The notes under the pieces: generated by a model | The model's input: only the letters and a program-made list of their open reading frames with translations | Databases searched by the model: none | Told to the model about the DNA's origin: nothing | Program-made: the position numbers and the translations under genes | Assembly: GCA_002315885.1 (NCBI GenBank) | Contig: DCIO01000095.1 | Coordinates: forward strand, 13,171 to 42,054 | Direction: 5' to 3' | DNA length: 28,884 bases | From: Lentisphaeria bacterium UBA1724 | GTDB taxonomy: Bacteria; Verrucomicrobiota; Lentisphaeria; Oligosphaerales; Oligosphaeraceae | Part shown: one piece after another, positions 1 to 7,707 of the stretch | How the letters are laid out: every line of letters begins with the position of its first letter | Numbering within the stretch: position 1 is the first letter of the stretch

Positions 1-5
1 GCAAT

Positions 6-25
6 CGACGGCGGGGACGCCGTCG
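6..25 (-). terminator. GC-rich hairpin just after carB
   Basis: A perfect 8-bp stem (CGACGGCG / CGCCGTCG) with a 4-nt loop lies 11 nt beyond the carB stop codon, read on the minus strand. The window ends before any T-tract could be seen, so this may be an intrinsic terminator or a small palindromic repeat. Confidence 0.45.
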
Positions 26-36
26 GTACACCCGCA

Positions 37-3000
37 TTACTTCTGGAGTTCCGCGTGGAATTCCTGGAGTGACTGGACTCCGTCGATGCCATTGAGTTTT
101 GCGTGGATGCCCATAGCGCATGCCTTGGCGGCGGCGACGGTGGTGAAGTAAGGCACGGAGTACTTGATGGCGTTCTTACGGATGTACGAGTCGTCCTTCT
201 TGGAGTTCTTTCCGATGGGGGTGTTGATCACCATCTGGATGTGTCCGTTCTTGAGCTCGTCCAGGATGTCGGGTCGTCCTTCGCCGATTTTCGCCACCTG
301 CTGTGCGGGGACTCCTGCCTCGGTGAGTGCCTTGTAGGTGCCTTCCGTGGCCAGGATGTTCAGGCCTTCGGCGACTAATGACTTGGCGATGGGGACGATG
401 GCCTGGTGGTCGCGGGGTGCGACGGTGATGAGAGCATTTCCCCGGAGAGGCAGGTTGCTCTTGGCGCCTTCCTCTGCCTTGAAGAATGCCAGTCCCAGAT
501 CGTGGGAGATGCCCAGCACCTCGCCGGTGGAGCGCATTTCGGGGCCCAGGACGGGGTCGACTTCGGGCAGCATGGGGAAGGGGAAGACCGCTTCCTTTAC
601 GCCGAAGTGGGTCAGCTTGGGCATCTTGATGTTCAGATCGCTCAGTTTCTTACCCATCATCACGTCGGTAGCCAGGCGCGCCATGGAGACGCCGCAGACC
701 TTGGAGACCAGAGGAACGGTGCGGGAGGCGCGGGGATTGGCTTCGATGACATAGACCTTGCCGTTGCAGATGGCGAACTGGACATTCATCAGACCCACAA
801 CGCCCATTTCCACGGCGATGCGGCGGGTGATGTCCTTGATTTCGTTCTCGTATTTTTCGCCCATGCTGGGAGGCGGGATGACGCATGCGGAGTCGCCGGA
901 GTGGATGCCCGCCAGCTCGATGTGCTCCATGACGGACGGCACGAATGCGTCAGTGCCGTCGCTGATGGCGTCGGCTTCAGCTTCCATGGCGTCATCCAGG
1001 AATCGGTCGATGAGGATGGGGCGGTCGGGAGAGACTTCTTCCTCAGCCTTGAGGACGTATTCGCAGAGCATTGCTTCGTCATGGACCACTTCCATGCCGC
1101 GTCCACCCAGGACGAAGGAGGGACGGACCATGACGGGGAAGCCGATTCTGCGTGCGATTTCCAGTGCTTCGTCCAGATTGGAAGCCATTCCGGATTCAGG
1201 CATGGGGATATTCATCTTCTCCATCATCTTGCGGAAGAGGTCACGGTCTTCCGCCATGTCAATGACGGCGGGAGTGGTTCCCAGGATGTGCACGCCATTC
1301 TTTTCCAGCTTGTCCGCCAGATTCAGGGGCGTCTGACCGCCGAACTGGACGATGGCGCCCATCGGCTTCTCTTTCTTGTAGATGGCCAGCACGTCTTCCA
1401 GAGTCAGGGGCTCGAAGTAGAGCTTGTCGCTGGTGTCATAGTCGGTGGAGACGGTCTCGGGGTTGCAGTTGACCATGATGGTCTCGTAACCCAGCTTCCG
1501 CAATTCCTGGGCGGCGTGGACGCAGCAGTAGTCGAATTCGATGCCCTGGCCGATGCGGATGGGGCCGCCGCCCAGCACCATGACTTTCTTGGGATTGTCG
1601 GTGGCGGGGCTTTCATCCTTGTGCAGACTGTAGCTGCTGAACCAGTAGCAGGCATTCTCCACGCCGGAGACGGGGACTGCTTCCCAGGCCTCGGCGACGC
1701 CCAGGGCAATCCTGCGCTTGCGGATTTCGTCTTCGGAAACCGCCAGGAGGTTGGCGAGATACTTGTCGCTGAAGCCGTCCTTCTTGGCGCGGATGAGGAG
1801 TTGGTCGGGGAGGGTCTTGCCCTTGCAGGCGATGATGGTTTCTTCTTCGTCCACCAGCGCCTTCATTTCATCCAGGAAATACTGCTTGATGTGAGTCAGC
1901 TTCTGGAGTTGTTCCACGGTAGCGCCCTTGCGGAGTGCCTCATACATGGCGAACTGACGGAAAGAGGTGGCCTCTTTCAGGAGGTCCATCAGCTCTTCCA
2001 GGGACTTTTCGTGGAGGTCCTTGTAGAAACCCAGGCCCGAGGTGGAGCCTTCCAGGGAGCGGATGGCCTTCTGGAATGCCTCTCGGTAGGTCTTGCCGAT
2101 GCTCATGACCTCGCCCACGGCACGCATCTGGGTGCCAAGCTTGTCCTGGACGCCCTTGAATTTCTCGAATGCCCAGCGCGCGAACTTGACCACCACGTAT
2201 TCTCCGCTGGGGGTGTATTTGTCCAGGGAGCCATCCCGCCAGTAGGGCAGTTCGTCCAGGGTGATGCCCGTTGCCAGAAGTGCGGAGACGTATGCGATGG
2301 GGAAACCCGTTGCCTTGGAGGCCAGGGCGGAGGAACGGCTGGTACGTGGGTTGATTTCGATGATCACCACACGACCGTCCTTGGGATTCCGGGCGAACTG
2401 GACGTTGGTGCCGCCGATGACGCCGATGCCTTCCACAACCTTGTAGGCGATATCCTGGAGTTGCTTCTGGACTTCAGGAGAGATGGTCAGCATGGGTGCG
2501 GTGCAGAAAGAGTCGCCGGTATGGACGCCCACGGGGTCCACATTCTCGATGAAGCACACCGTGATCATCTTGCCCTTGGCGTCACGCACGATCTCCAGTT
2601 CCAGCTCTTCCCAGCCCAGGAGGGATTCCTCAATGAGGCACTCGTGGACCAAAGACGCCTGCAGACCGCGGTTGACGATGGTCTGGAGTTCCTCGATGTT
2701 GTAGCAGAAACCGCCGCCGGTGCCGCCCATGGTGTAGGCAGGACGGACAACCACGGGGAAGCCGATTTCCTTGGCGGCCGCCATGGCTTCGTCCACGGTG
2801 TGGATGATACGGCTGGGGGCCATCTGGACACCCAGGGTATTCATGGTCTCCTTGAAGGCCTCCCGGTCCTCGCCACGCTTGATGGCGTCAATCTGGACTC
2901 CGATCACTTTCACCCCGTAGCGCGCCAGCACGCCTTTCTCCGCTAGTTCGCTGGAGAGGTTCAGGGCACTCTGGCCACCCAGGTTGGGTAGCAACGCATC

Positions 3001-3249
3001 GGGGCGCTCCTTGGCGATGATTTCCTCCATGCGTTCCGCGTTCAGGGGCTCGATATAGGTGTGATCCGCGGTGCTGGGGTCGGTCATGATCGTCGCGGGA
3101 TTGGAATTCACCAGGACGATTTCATATCCCAGGCCTCGCAGTGCCTTGCAGGCCTGAGTGCCTGAATAGTCAAACTCACATGCCTGGCCAATGATAATCG
3201 GACCGCTACCGATAATCATGACCTTCTTAATATCCGTACGCTTCGGCAT
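37..3249 (-). CDS. carB: carbamoyl-phosphate synthase large subunit
   Basis: This is the 1070-aa synthetase subunit that makes carbamoyl phosphate from bicarbonate, ammonia and two ATP for pyrimidine and arginine synthesis. It works in the cytosol with the glutaminase subunit CarA. The start chosen is MPKRTDIKK, which begins the first ATP-grasp half (IIGSGPIIIGQACEFDYSG). The second half repeats the motif about 550 residues later (VLGGGPIRIGQGIEFDY). An MGS-like allosteric domain forms the last ~130 residues. Length and domain order are normal. A perfect SD AGGAGGT sits 6 nt before this ATG, which rules out the 26-residue upstream extension that is also open. No carA lies beside it in the window. 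Identity is very secure. Confidence 0.97.
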   Translation of the reverse strand: MPKRTDIKKVMIIGSGPIIIGQACEFDYSGTQACKALRGLGYEIVLVNSNPATIMTDPSTADHTYIEPLNAERMEEIIAKERPDALLPNLGGQSALNLSSELAEKGVLARYGVKVIGVQIDAIKRGEDREAFKETMNTLGVQMAPSRIIHTVDEAMAAAKEIGFPVVVRPAYTMGGTGGGFCYNIEELQTIVNRGLQASLVHECLIEESLLGWEELELEIVRDAKGKMITVCFIENVDPVGVHTGDSFCTAPMLTISPEVQKQLQDIAYKVVEGIGVIGGTNVQFARNPKDGRVVIIEINPRTSRSSALASKATGFPIAYVSALLATGITLDELPYWRDGSLDKYTPSGEYVVVKFARWAFEKFKGVQDKLGTQMRAVGEVMSIGKTYREAFQKAIRSLEGSTSGLGFYKDLHEKSLEELMDLLKEATSFRQFAMYEALRKGATVEQLQKLTHIKQYFLDEMKALVDEEETIIACKGKTLPDQLLIRAKKDGFSDKYLANLLAVSEDEIRKRRIALGVAEAWEAVPVSGVENACYWFSSYSLHKDESPATDNPKKVMVLGGGPIRIGQGIEFDYCCVHAAQELRKLGYETIMVNCNPETVSTDYDTSDKLYFEPLTLEDVLAIYKKEKPMGAIVQFGGQTPLNLADKLEKNGVHILGTTPAVIDMAEDRDLFRKMMEKMNIPMPESGMASNLDEALEIARRIGFPVMVRPSFVLGGRGMEVVHDEAMLCEYVLKAEEEVSPDRPILIDRFLDDAMEAEADAISDGTDAFVPSVMEHIELAGIHSGDSACVIPPPSMGEKYENEIKDITRRIAVEMGVVGLMNVQFAICNGKVYVIEANPRASRTVPLVSKVCGVSMARLATDVMMGKKLSDLNIKMPKLTHFGVKEAVFPFPMLPEVDPVLGPEMRSTGEVLGISHDLGLAFFKAEEGAKSNLPLRGNALITVAPRDHQAIVPIAKSLVAEGLNILATEGTYKALTEAGVPAQQVAKIGEGRPDILDELKNGHIQMVINTPIGKNSKKDDSYIRKNAIKYSVPYFTTVAAAKACAMGIHAKLNGIDGVQSLQEFHAELQK

Positions 3250-3255
3250 AAAAGG

Positions 3256-3262
3256 ACCTCCT
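3256..3262 (-). promoter_or_regulatory. consensus ribosome binding site of carB
   Basis: AGGAGGT on the minus strand, 6 nt upstream of the ATG at 3249, fixes the carB start. It is notable because almost no other native gene in this window has an SD sequence. Confidence 0.85.
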
Positions 3263-3335
3263 AAACAAGGGAAAATGTGTTGGAAAATTTGGTCGGAATC
3301 AGTCCGAAACCGGACATTCCTGGGCAAACCTGCTT

Positions 3336-3341
3336 AATATA
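3336..3341 (-). promoter_or_regulatory. possible -10 element of carB
   Basis: TATATT on the minus strand lies about 87 nt before the carB ATG, but no convincing -35 box sits 16-18 bp upstream. Treat it as a weak candidate. If used, it gives a leader of roughly 80 nt. Confidence 0.25.
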
Positions 3342-3435
3342 ATTCCTCACAATGGCCCTGCCGTGGAAGTGCGCGGAAATCACCCCTGGGAATGCGGGGA
3401 AGACGTGGATAAATAAATGAAACGTTGCTATTCAG

Positions 3436-3560
3436 AACCACGAAAAACACGAAAGGCGCGAAATAAATGCATAGTCATACGAATCGAACACCATTTCTCA
3501 GCGGTGAAACTGCTCCGGTACCTGCCAGAAATTTCCGTTCTTCTCGTGTATTTCGTGGTT
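3436..3560. repeat. imperfect inverted repeat in the carB upstream gap
   Basis: The gap at 3250-3613 holds the carB leader and this element, and I see no gene in it. The left arm at 3436-3454 (AACCACGAAAAACACGAAA) and the right arm at 3542-3560 match as reverse complements at 17 of 19 positions, enclosing about 87 nt. The arms consist of repeated CACGAAA units. Related cacg(a)aa wording appears in the hairpin after der. It could be a transcribed folded element or a non-autonomous repeat. A plus-strand reading frame across it is not credible as a gene. Confidence 0.6.
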
Positions 3561-3613
3561 AATAAACGAACCGAAAACGAGCTCTTCCCCGGAAAGCCTT
3601 CACCAAAGAAATA

Positions 3614-4642
3614 CTACTTAATCGGGAATGGGAAGCTCTTGCTTTGGTCGGCGGCCTGCTGGACCTGCAATGCGGCGCGGGTGGTGCGCAGGACATACGG
3701 CGTGGTAATCTGGAAAGGCTTTGGCTCGCCTTTGATTTCCTGCAGGAAGTCCTTCAAATAACTGGATTCCAGATTGGCGGGGCACTTCAGGCTACGGGGT
3801 TTCTTGTCCTTCGCCGTAGCGATGGTCAGGCTGGGTTCCGTGGAATTGCATTCCAGGACGCCATTGTCCCCATGGACGATGATGCGCCAATTCTGGGGTT
3901 GACCGAAACCGCCAGCGTCGGGGGAGAGATAGGATACGTCACCGATGACGCCCACGTCATTGGAGAGTCTAAGCATGAACTGGGCGCAGTCCTTGAACCA
4001 GGGCGTCGCGGAAGCCTTGCCATTCCACACGCGTGCGCCTGTGACTTCCACCACATCGCCGTTGGTCAGCCACTGGACTGCCTCGATGGCGTGGACGCCG
4101 ATGTCGTTGATGGTGCCGCCGTGTTTGCCGGGTTCGAAATACCACCCGGGGCGTTTCTTCAGCATCAACGGATGCTGTCCCGTGATGTTGATGGTACGGA
4201 CTTGTCCGATGGCGCCTTCCTGGATTTTCTTGCGCAGGAGTTGCACCGCGCCCATCCAGCGGAGTCCGAACATGCACCCCACCTTCAGGTTGGTCTTCTG
4301 GGCCAATTCCTGGATCTTGTCGCATTCCGCGATGGTGGTGCAGAGCGGTTTGTCCGCCAGGACATGGCGTCCCGCCCGCAGTGCCTGGATGGCGATGGCG
4401 CCCCGTCGGCCGTAATAATCGCCGATGCCGATGATGTCACAGGGCGTCGATGCCAGCATGGCATCCACGGAGGAGTGTGTGAAAGTGATTTTGCCGCTTT
4501 GCTGATAAGCCAGGCGGGTCTTGGTGTTCTCTTCGCAGATTGCGACCACCTGGACCTCCTTCTTCATCTTGGAGGCCTCTTGGAGTAGCGCGAAGATGTG
4601 CTGGTGACGAACACCGACGATTGCGAGTCTCAGGGGAGGCAT
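3614..4642 (-). CDS. Gfo/Idh/MocA family oxidoreductase
   Basis: This 342-aa protein has the two-domain fold of NAD(P)-dependent sugar and inositol dehydrogenases. The N-terminal Rossmann strand reads LRLAIVGVRHQHI, with a degenerate dinucleotide loop. LADKPLC is the family's EKP-type motif near residue 95. NDIGVHAIEAVQWL near residue 180 carries the histidine usually placed at the active site. There is no signal peptide, so it should be cytosolic. It is the only gene of its transcript and is divergent from a secreted DUF4886 protein. The substrate cannot be told from sequence. The family assignment is firm and the reaction is unknown. Confidence 0.85.
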   Translation of the reverse strand: MPPLRLAIVGVRHQHIFALLQEASKMKKEVQVVAICEENTKTRLAYQQSGKITFTHSSVDAMLASTPCDIIGIGDYYGRRGAIAIQALRAGRHVLADKPLCTTIAECDKIQELAQKTNLKVGCMFGLRWMGAVQLLRKKIQEGAIGQVRTINITGQHPLMLKKRPGWYFEPGKHGGTINDIGVHAIEAVQWLTNGDVVEVTGARVWNGKASATPWFKDCAQFMLRLSNDVGVIGDVSYLSPDAGGFGQPQNWRIIVHGDNGVLECNSTEPSLTIATAKDKKPRSLKCPANLESSYLKDFLQEIKGEPKPFQITTPYVLRTTRAALQVQQAADQSKSFPFPIK

Positions 4643-4700
4643 TTTTGAAATTCTCTTGGTTATGGGACATAGTACATCCCGCCCAATTTTGTCATAAAAG

Positions 4701-4728
4701 AAGATAACCCATTTTCCATTTTTTTCAA
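4701..4728 (-). promoter_or_regulatory. sigma70-like promoter of the 4642 oxidoreductase gene
   Basis: On the minus strand, -35 TTGAAA (4723-4728) and -10 TATCTT (4701-4706) are 16 bp apart. The start site would fall near 4694, about 50 nt before the ATG, inside a TTTTGTCATAAAA motif that also occurs at 18119-18131. Confidence 0.5.
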
Positions 4729-4777
4729 GTACATCGCTTTCGCGTGTGCGTACTTGTGCGGAAATCCTACGTTGTCG

Positions 4778-4786
4778 TGGTATATT
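4778..4786 (+). promoter_or_regulatory. possible extended -10 promoter of the DUF4886 gene
   Basis: TGGTATATT matches an extended -10 (TGn followed by a TATAAT-like box) about 90 nt upstream of the ATG at 4877. No good -35 box at standard spacing was found. Confidence 0.35.
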
Positions 4787-4876
4787 ATGCAGTTTCCTTT
4801 TTTCAAGGGAATTCCTCCTGAATTTTAAGAAGAAGAATCCCCATTCGGAAATTTTCTTTTTTTCGTTGTTTTTTTC

Positions 4877-5806
4877 ATGCTACACAAATTTTTTTCAGTT
4901 TTTGCTTTGATCATGGCTGCATCGGTTATTCTCAATGCCAAGGAAATCAAACTCCTGAATGTGGGCAACAGCTTTTCCTGGAGCCTCTCCCCTTATCTGG
5001 TCCGCATGACGGAGCACGAGGGGAAGCACAAGTTGGTCCACTGCCACTGTTCCATGGGGGGCTGCGAGCTGCGCCGTCACTGGAAGTATGTGGAGAATTT
5101 CGAGACCAAGGGCATCCGTGACTACACCTGGGCCACCAACGCCGACGGCACTCCCGAGTTGATTTCGTTGCAGGAAGCCCTGAAGAAGGACGCCTGGGAT
5201 GTGATTTCCGTGCAGCAGGCCAGCCACGAATCCTGGCGCCCCGACACCTACCAGCCCTACGGCGCCAAGTTGGTGGAATACATCCACCAGTATGCACCAC
5301 AGGCACGGATCATCGTCCAGCAGACTTGGGCCTATCGTACGGACGACAGCCGGCTTGGTGAAAATGGCGATTGGCACATGACCCAGCAGGAGATGTATGA
5401 GCGTTTGACGGACGCCTACCAGCGTTTTGCCAATGAGATGGGCCTGCCGTTGGTGCCCGCAGGCAAGGCGGTTCAGCTGGCACGTCAGCGCCAGGAGAAG
5501 AAATTCGTGAACTACGACAAGGCGGAGGCGGTGAAGCTTCCCTATCCCCAGTTGCCTGACCAGAGCGGCGCGTTCATCAACGGCCATTTCTGGACCAAGG
5601 ACGCCGAGGGGAAGAATGTCATGGGCTTCGACTCCATCCATCTGAATGCCCGTGGTCGTTATCTCCAGGCGTTGGTGTGGTATGGGTTCCTCTTCGGCGA
5701 GGACCCCGCCACTGTCACCTATCTCCCCGAGGAGATTGACGCCAAGGATGCGGAATTCCTGCGTGGCATCGCCAGCGAGGTGCTGAAGGAAACCCCGAAA
5801 TTCTAA
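4877..5806 (+). CDS. secreted DUF4886 (SGNH-hydrolase-like) protein
   Basis: This 309-aa protein has a Sec signal peptide (MLHKFFSVFALIMAASVILNA). A DUF4886-type domain follows: LLNVGNSFSW gives the nucleophile-serine block, WDVISVQQASHESWRP is the internal block, and FDSIHLNARGRYLQ gives the C-terminal Asp/His block. Together these resemble the Ser-Asp-His arrangement of SGNH hydrolases. It probably acts on an ester or acyl group of an extracytoplasmic glycan, but no substrate is shown by the sequence. No SD precedes the ATG, which follows a T-rich stretch. It lies 35 nt upstream of gltX on the same strand, with only a heptamer repeat between them. Confidence 0.8.
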   Translation: MLHKFFSVFALIMAASVILNAKEIKLLNVGNSFSWSLSPYLVRMTEHEGKHKLVHCHCSMGGCELRRHWKYVENFETKGIRDYTWATNADGTPELISLQEALKKDAWDVISVQQASHESWRPDTYQPYGAKLVEYIHQYAPQARIIVQQTWAYRTDDSRLGENGDWHMTQQEMYERLTDAYQRFANEMGLPLVPAGKAVQLARQRQEKKFVNYDKAEAVKLPYPQLPDQSGAFINGHFWTKDAEGKNVMGFDSIHLNARGRYLQALVWYGFLFGEDPATVTYLPEEIDAKDAEFLRGIASEVLKETPKF

Positions 5807-5808
5807 TT

Positions 5809-5841
5809 CAATTCTCAATTCTCAATTCTCAATTCTCGATT
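5809..5841 (+). repeat. tandem heptamer repeat ending at the gltX start codon
   Basis: CAATTCT is repeated four times exactly (5809-5836) and followed by CGATT directly before the gltX ATG at 5842. It fills the whole space between the DUF4886 stop and gltX. There is no SD sequence here. Heptameric short tandem repeats are known from cyanobacterial genomes (STRR families); any kinship is only by analogy. Confidence 0.9.
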
Positions 5842-7419
5842 ATGGCAATTCGCGTTCGTTTCGCGCCGTCTCCCACGGGGCAGGTGCACATTGGCAATAT
5901 CCGTGCTGCAATTTTCAACTGGCTGTATGCTCGTCACGAGAAGGGCACTTTCCTTCTGCGTGTGGAGGATACGGACCTGGAGCGTTCCACTCCCCAGGCC
6001 ATCCAGGCTCTGTTGGATGTGATGCAGTGGCTGGGGCTGAATTACGACGAAGAAATCTTCTACCAGACCACCCAGTCTCCGAAGCACTGTGCGGCGGCCC
6101 AGCAGATGCTGGCCAATGGCTATGCCTACGAAGACAAGAAGGGCGGCGAGACTCCCGCAGTTCTCTTCCAGTTCCCCTACGATACCACGGGTGTCCAGGG
6201 CGTTGAAGACGCCGGCGAGCAGCGTGTGAAGCTCCACGAGGAAGTGCCTCTGACCATCTCCCGCAAGGGCGTGGATTTCGCCACCATCTCTCCCAAGGGC
6301 AAGGCGGCTCCCGCGGGTGCCACTCTGGCCGGCTTCAAGGGACTGGTGGTCTTTGACGGCGAGGGAAAGGAGCTCTTCCGTCTGGAGGAGCATCTGGCTG
6401 AAATCCAGAATGGTCAGGTCTTTTCCTTCCCCGAGGCCCGGGAAATCACCTACCTCCGCCGCACCATCTCCTACACCGACCTGGTGAAGGGCCGCATGAC
6501 CAAGCCCCTGGATGCGCTGAAGGACTTCGTCATCATCCGCTCTGATGGTTCTCCCGTCTTCCATCTGGCAAACGTGATGGATGACATCACCCAGGGCGTG
6601 ACCCACATCATCCGCGGCGATGACCATGTGGAAAACACCTTCAAGCATCTCTTCCTCTTCCACGCGCTGGGCGCACCCGCACCCCAGTATGCCCACCTGC
6701 CCATGATCATCAATGCCCAGGGCAAGCCCTACAGCAAGCGCGATGGCGATGCCTTCGTGGGCGACTTCCGCGAAAAGGGCTTCCTGGCGGATTCCCTCTT
6801 CAACTACCTGAGCCTGCTGGGATGGTCTCCCAAGGACGGCCGCGAGAAGATGTCCCGCCAGGAACTCATTGACGCTTTCACTCTGGATGGCTGCCTCCGC
6901 GCACCCTCCCAGATGGATATCAACAAGCTCAGCGCCATGAACGGCCAGTATATCGCCGAACTGCCCTTCGAGGAATTCCTGGGGCTGGCCAAGGCGGAAG
7001 CCGCCAAGGCGCCCTGGGGTGCCTCTGCGGTGGAGTCTCCCCTCTTCGGACAGGTGGCGCAGTTCCTGCAGAGCCGTGTGAAGCGCCTGGTGGATGTGGA
7101 CCAGTGGGGTTACTTCTTCACCGAATTGCCCGTGTGGGACGAGAAGGTCTGCGAGAAGCTCCTGAAGAATCCCGACGCGGTGGCCGCCTTGGACGAACTG
7201 AAGGATGCTCTGGCGGCGTTGCCTGAGTTCACGTCCGCCGCCATCGAGCCTGTTGTGGAAGCCGCCGCCGAAAAGCACGGCATTGCCCATGGCAAGCTGA
7301 ACCAGCCCCTGCGTGCCGCAGTCACCGGCACCAACATCGGCGCGGGTATCTTCGAGACCATGGAACTCATCGGCAAGGAACGCTGCGTAAAGCGCCTGGC
7401 CGAATTCCCAAGGGCGTAA
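5842..7419 (+). CDS. gltX: glutamyl-tRNA synthetase with an enlarged middle region
   Basis: This class I aminoacyl-tRNA synthetase (525 aa) charges tRNA-Glu in the cytosol. It has FAPSPTGQVHIGN (HIGH motif, residues 8-19), LLRVEDTDLERS, VTHIIRGDDHVENT near 253-266 and KPYSKRDG (KMSKS equivalent) near 295-302. A C-terminal anticodon-binding helical region ends with AHGKLNQPLRAAVTG. Bacterial GluRS is usually about 470-490 aa. The excess lies between residues ~95 and ~217, where a cysteine-free stretch of ~120 residues replaces the roughly 65-residue zinc-binding segment of E. coli-type enzymes. A non-discriminating role (Glu-tRNA-Gln) is possible but unproven. The start is supported by homology at residue 2 onward. 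Confidence 0.95.
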   Translation: MAIRVRFAPSPTGQVHIGNIRAAIFNWLYARHEKGTFLLRVEDTDLERSTPQAIQALLDVMQWLGLNYDEEIFYQTTQSPKHCAAAQQMLANGYAYEDKKGGETPAVLFQFPYDTTGVQGVEDAGEQRVKLHEEVPLTISRKGVDFATISPKGKAAPAGATLAGFKGLVVFDGEGKELFRLEEHLAEIQNGQVFSFPEAREITYLRRTISYTDLVKGRMTKPLDALKDFVIIRSDGSPVFHLANVMDDITQGVTHIIRGDDHVENTFKHLFLFHALGAPAPQYAHLPMIINAQGKPYSKRDGDAFVGDFREKGFLADSLFNYLSLLGWSPKDGREKMSRQELIDAFTLDGCLRAPSQMDINKLSAMNGQYIAELPFEEFLGLAKAEAAKAPWGASAVESPLFGQVAQFLQSRVKRLVDVDQWGYFFTELPVWDEKVCEKLLKNPDAVAALDELKDALAALPEFTSAAIEPVVEAAAEKHGIAHGKLNQPLRAAVTGTNIGAGIFETMELIGKERCVKRLAEFPRA

Positions 7420-7422
7420 TAC

Positions 7423-7632
7423 CTTGCCCCTCACTGCGCTGGGCTGACGCCCGACTCCGTGAGGGGCGCACCTACGGCGCCTGACGGCGCCACTACCTCC
7501 CCGAGGGTTCCTAGGGATTCCGAATTGTCTTGCCCCTCACTGCGCCGGGCTTTCGCCCGACTCCGTGAGGGGCGCACCTACGGCGCCTGCGGCGCCACTC
7601 CCTCCCCGAAAGTTTCTAGGAATCCCGAATTG
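7423..7632. repeat. duplicated ~105-bp palindromic element between gltX and der
   Basis: Two direct copies (7423-7527 and 7529-7632) are strongly similar along their length. Each carries an outer 8-bp inverted repeat CCCCTCAC/GTGAGGGG (7427-7434 with 7459-7466; 7533-7540 with 7565-7572) around an inner GGGC/GCCC stem. A second GGCGCC palindromic part follows. The inner loop differs (TGAC versus TTTC) while the stems are kept, which suggests selection for structure. The gap at 7420-7707 (288 bp) contains this plus a heptamer array and no gene. Confidence 0.85.
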
Positions 7633-7668
7633 AAGAAGAGGGGGCAGGGGGGATACTTCCCCCTCCTT

Positions 7669-7703
7669 CATTAAGCATTAAGCATCAAGCATTAAGCATT
7701 AAA
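7669..7703 (+). repeat. tandem heptamer repeat upstream of der
   Basis: CATTAAG is repeated five times (7669-7703), with one C for T change in copy 3 and a final A in copy 5. It ends 4 nt before the der ATG at 7708. The unit length equals that of the array before gltX but the sequence is different. No SD is present. Confidence 0.9.
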
Positions 7704-7707
7704 CGCT

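Noticed and set aside
406..2946. 846-codon plus-strand reading frame opposite carB
   Set aside because: It is the antisense shadow of a certain carB gene, caused by its codon bias; it has no domain signature or start signal of its own.
3250..3327. 26-residue N-terminal extension of CarB
   Set aside because: A perfect SD lies between it and MPKRTDIKK, and family members begin at the latter.
3417..3761. Plus-strand 114-codon frame in the carB upstream gap
   Set aside because: It runs through the inverted repeat and into the antisense of the oxidoreductase gene; no recognisable protein.
7459..7674. 71-codon frame in the gltX-der gap
   Set aside because: It only translates the duplicated palindromic element; its repeated peptide blocks follow from the DNA repeat.
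5809..7703. CRISPR array suggested by short repeats
   Set aside because: Repeats are contiguous heptamers or a two-copy element, without unique spacers; no cas genes nearby.
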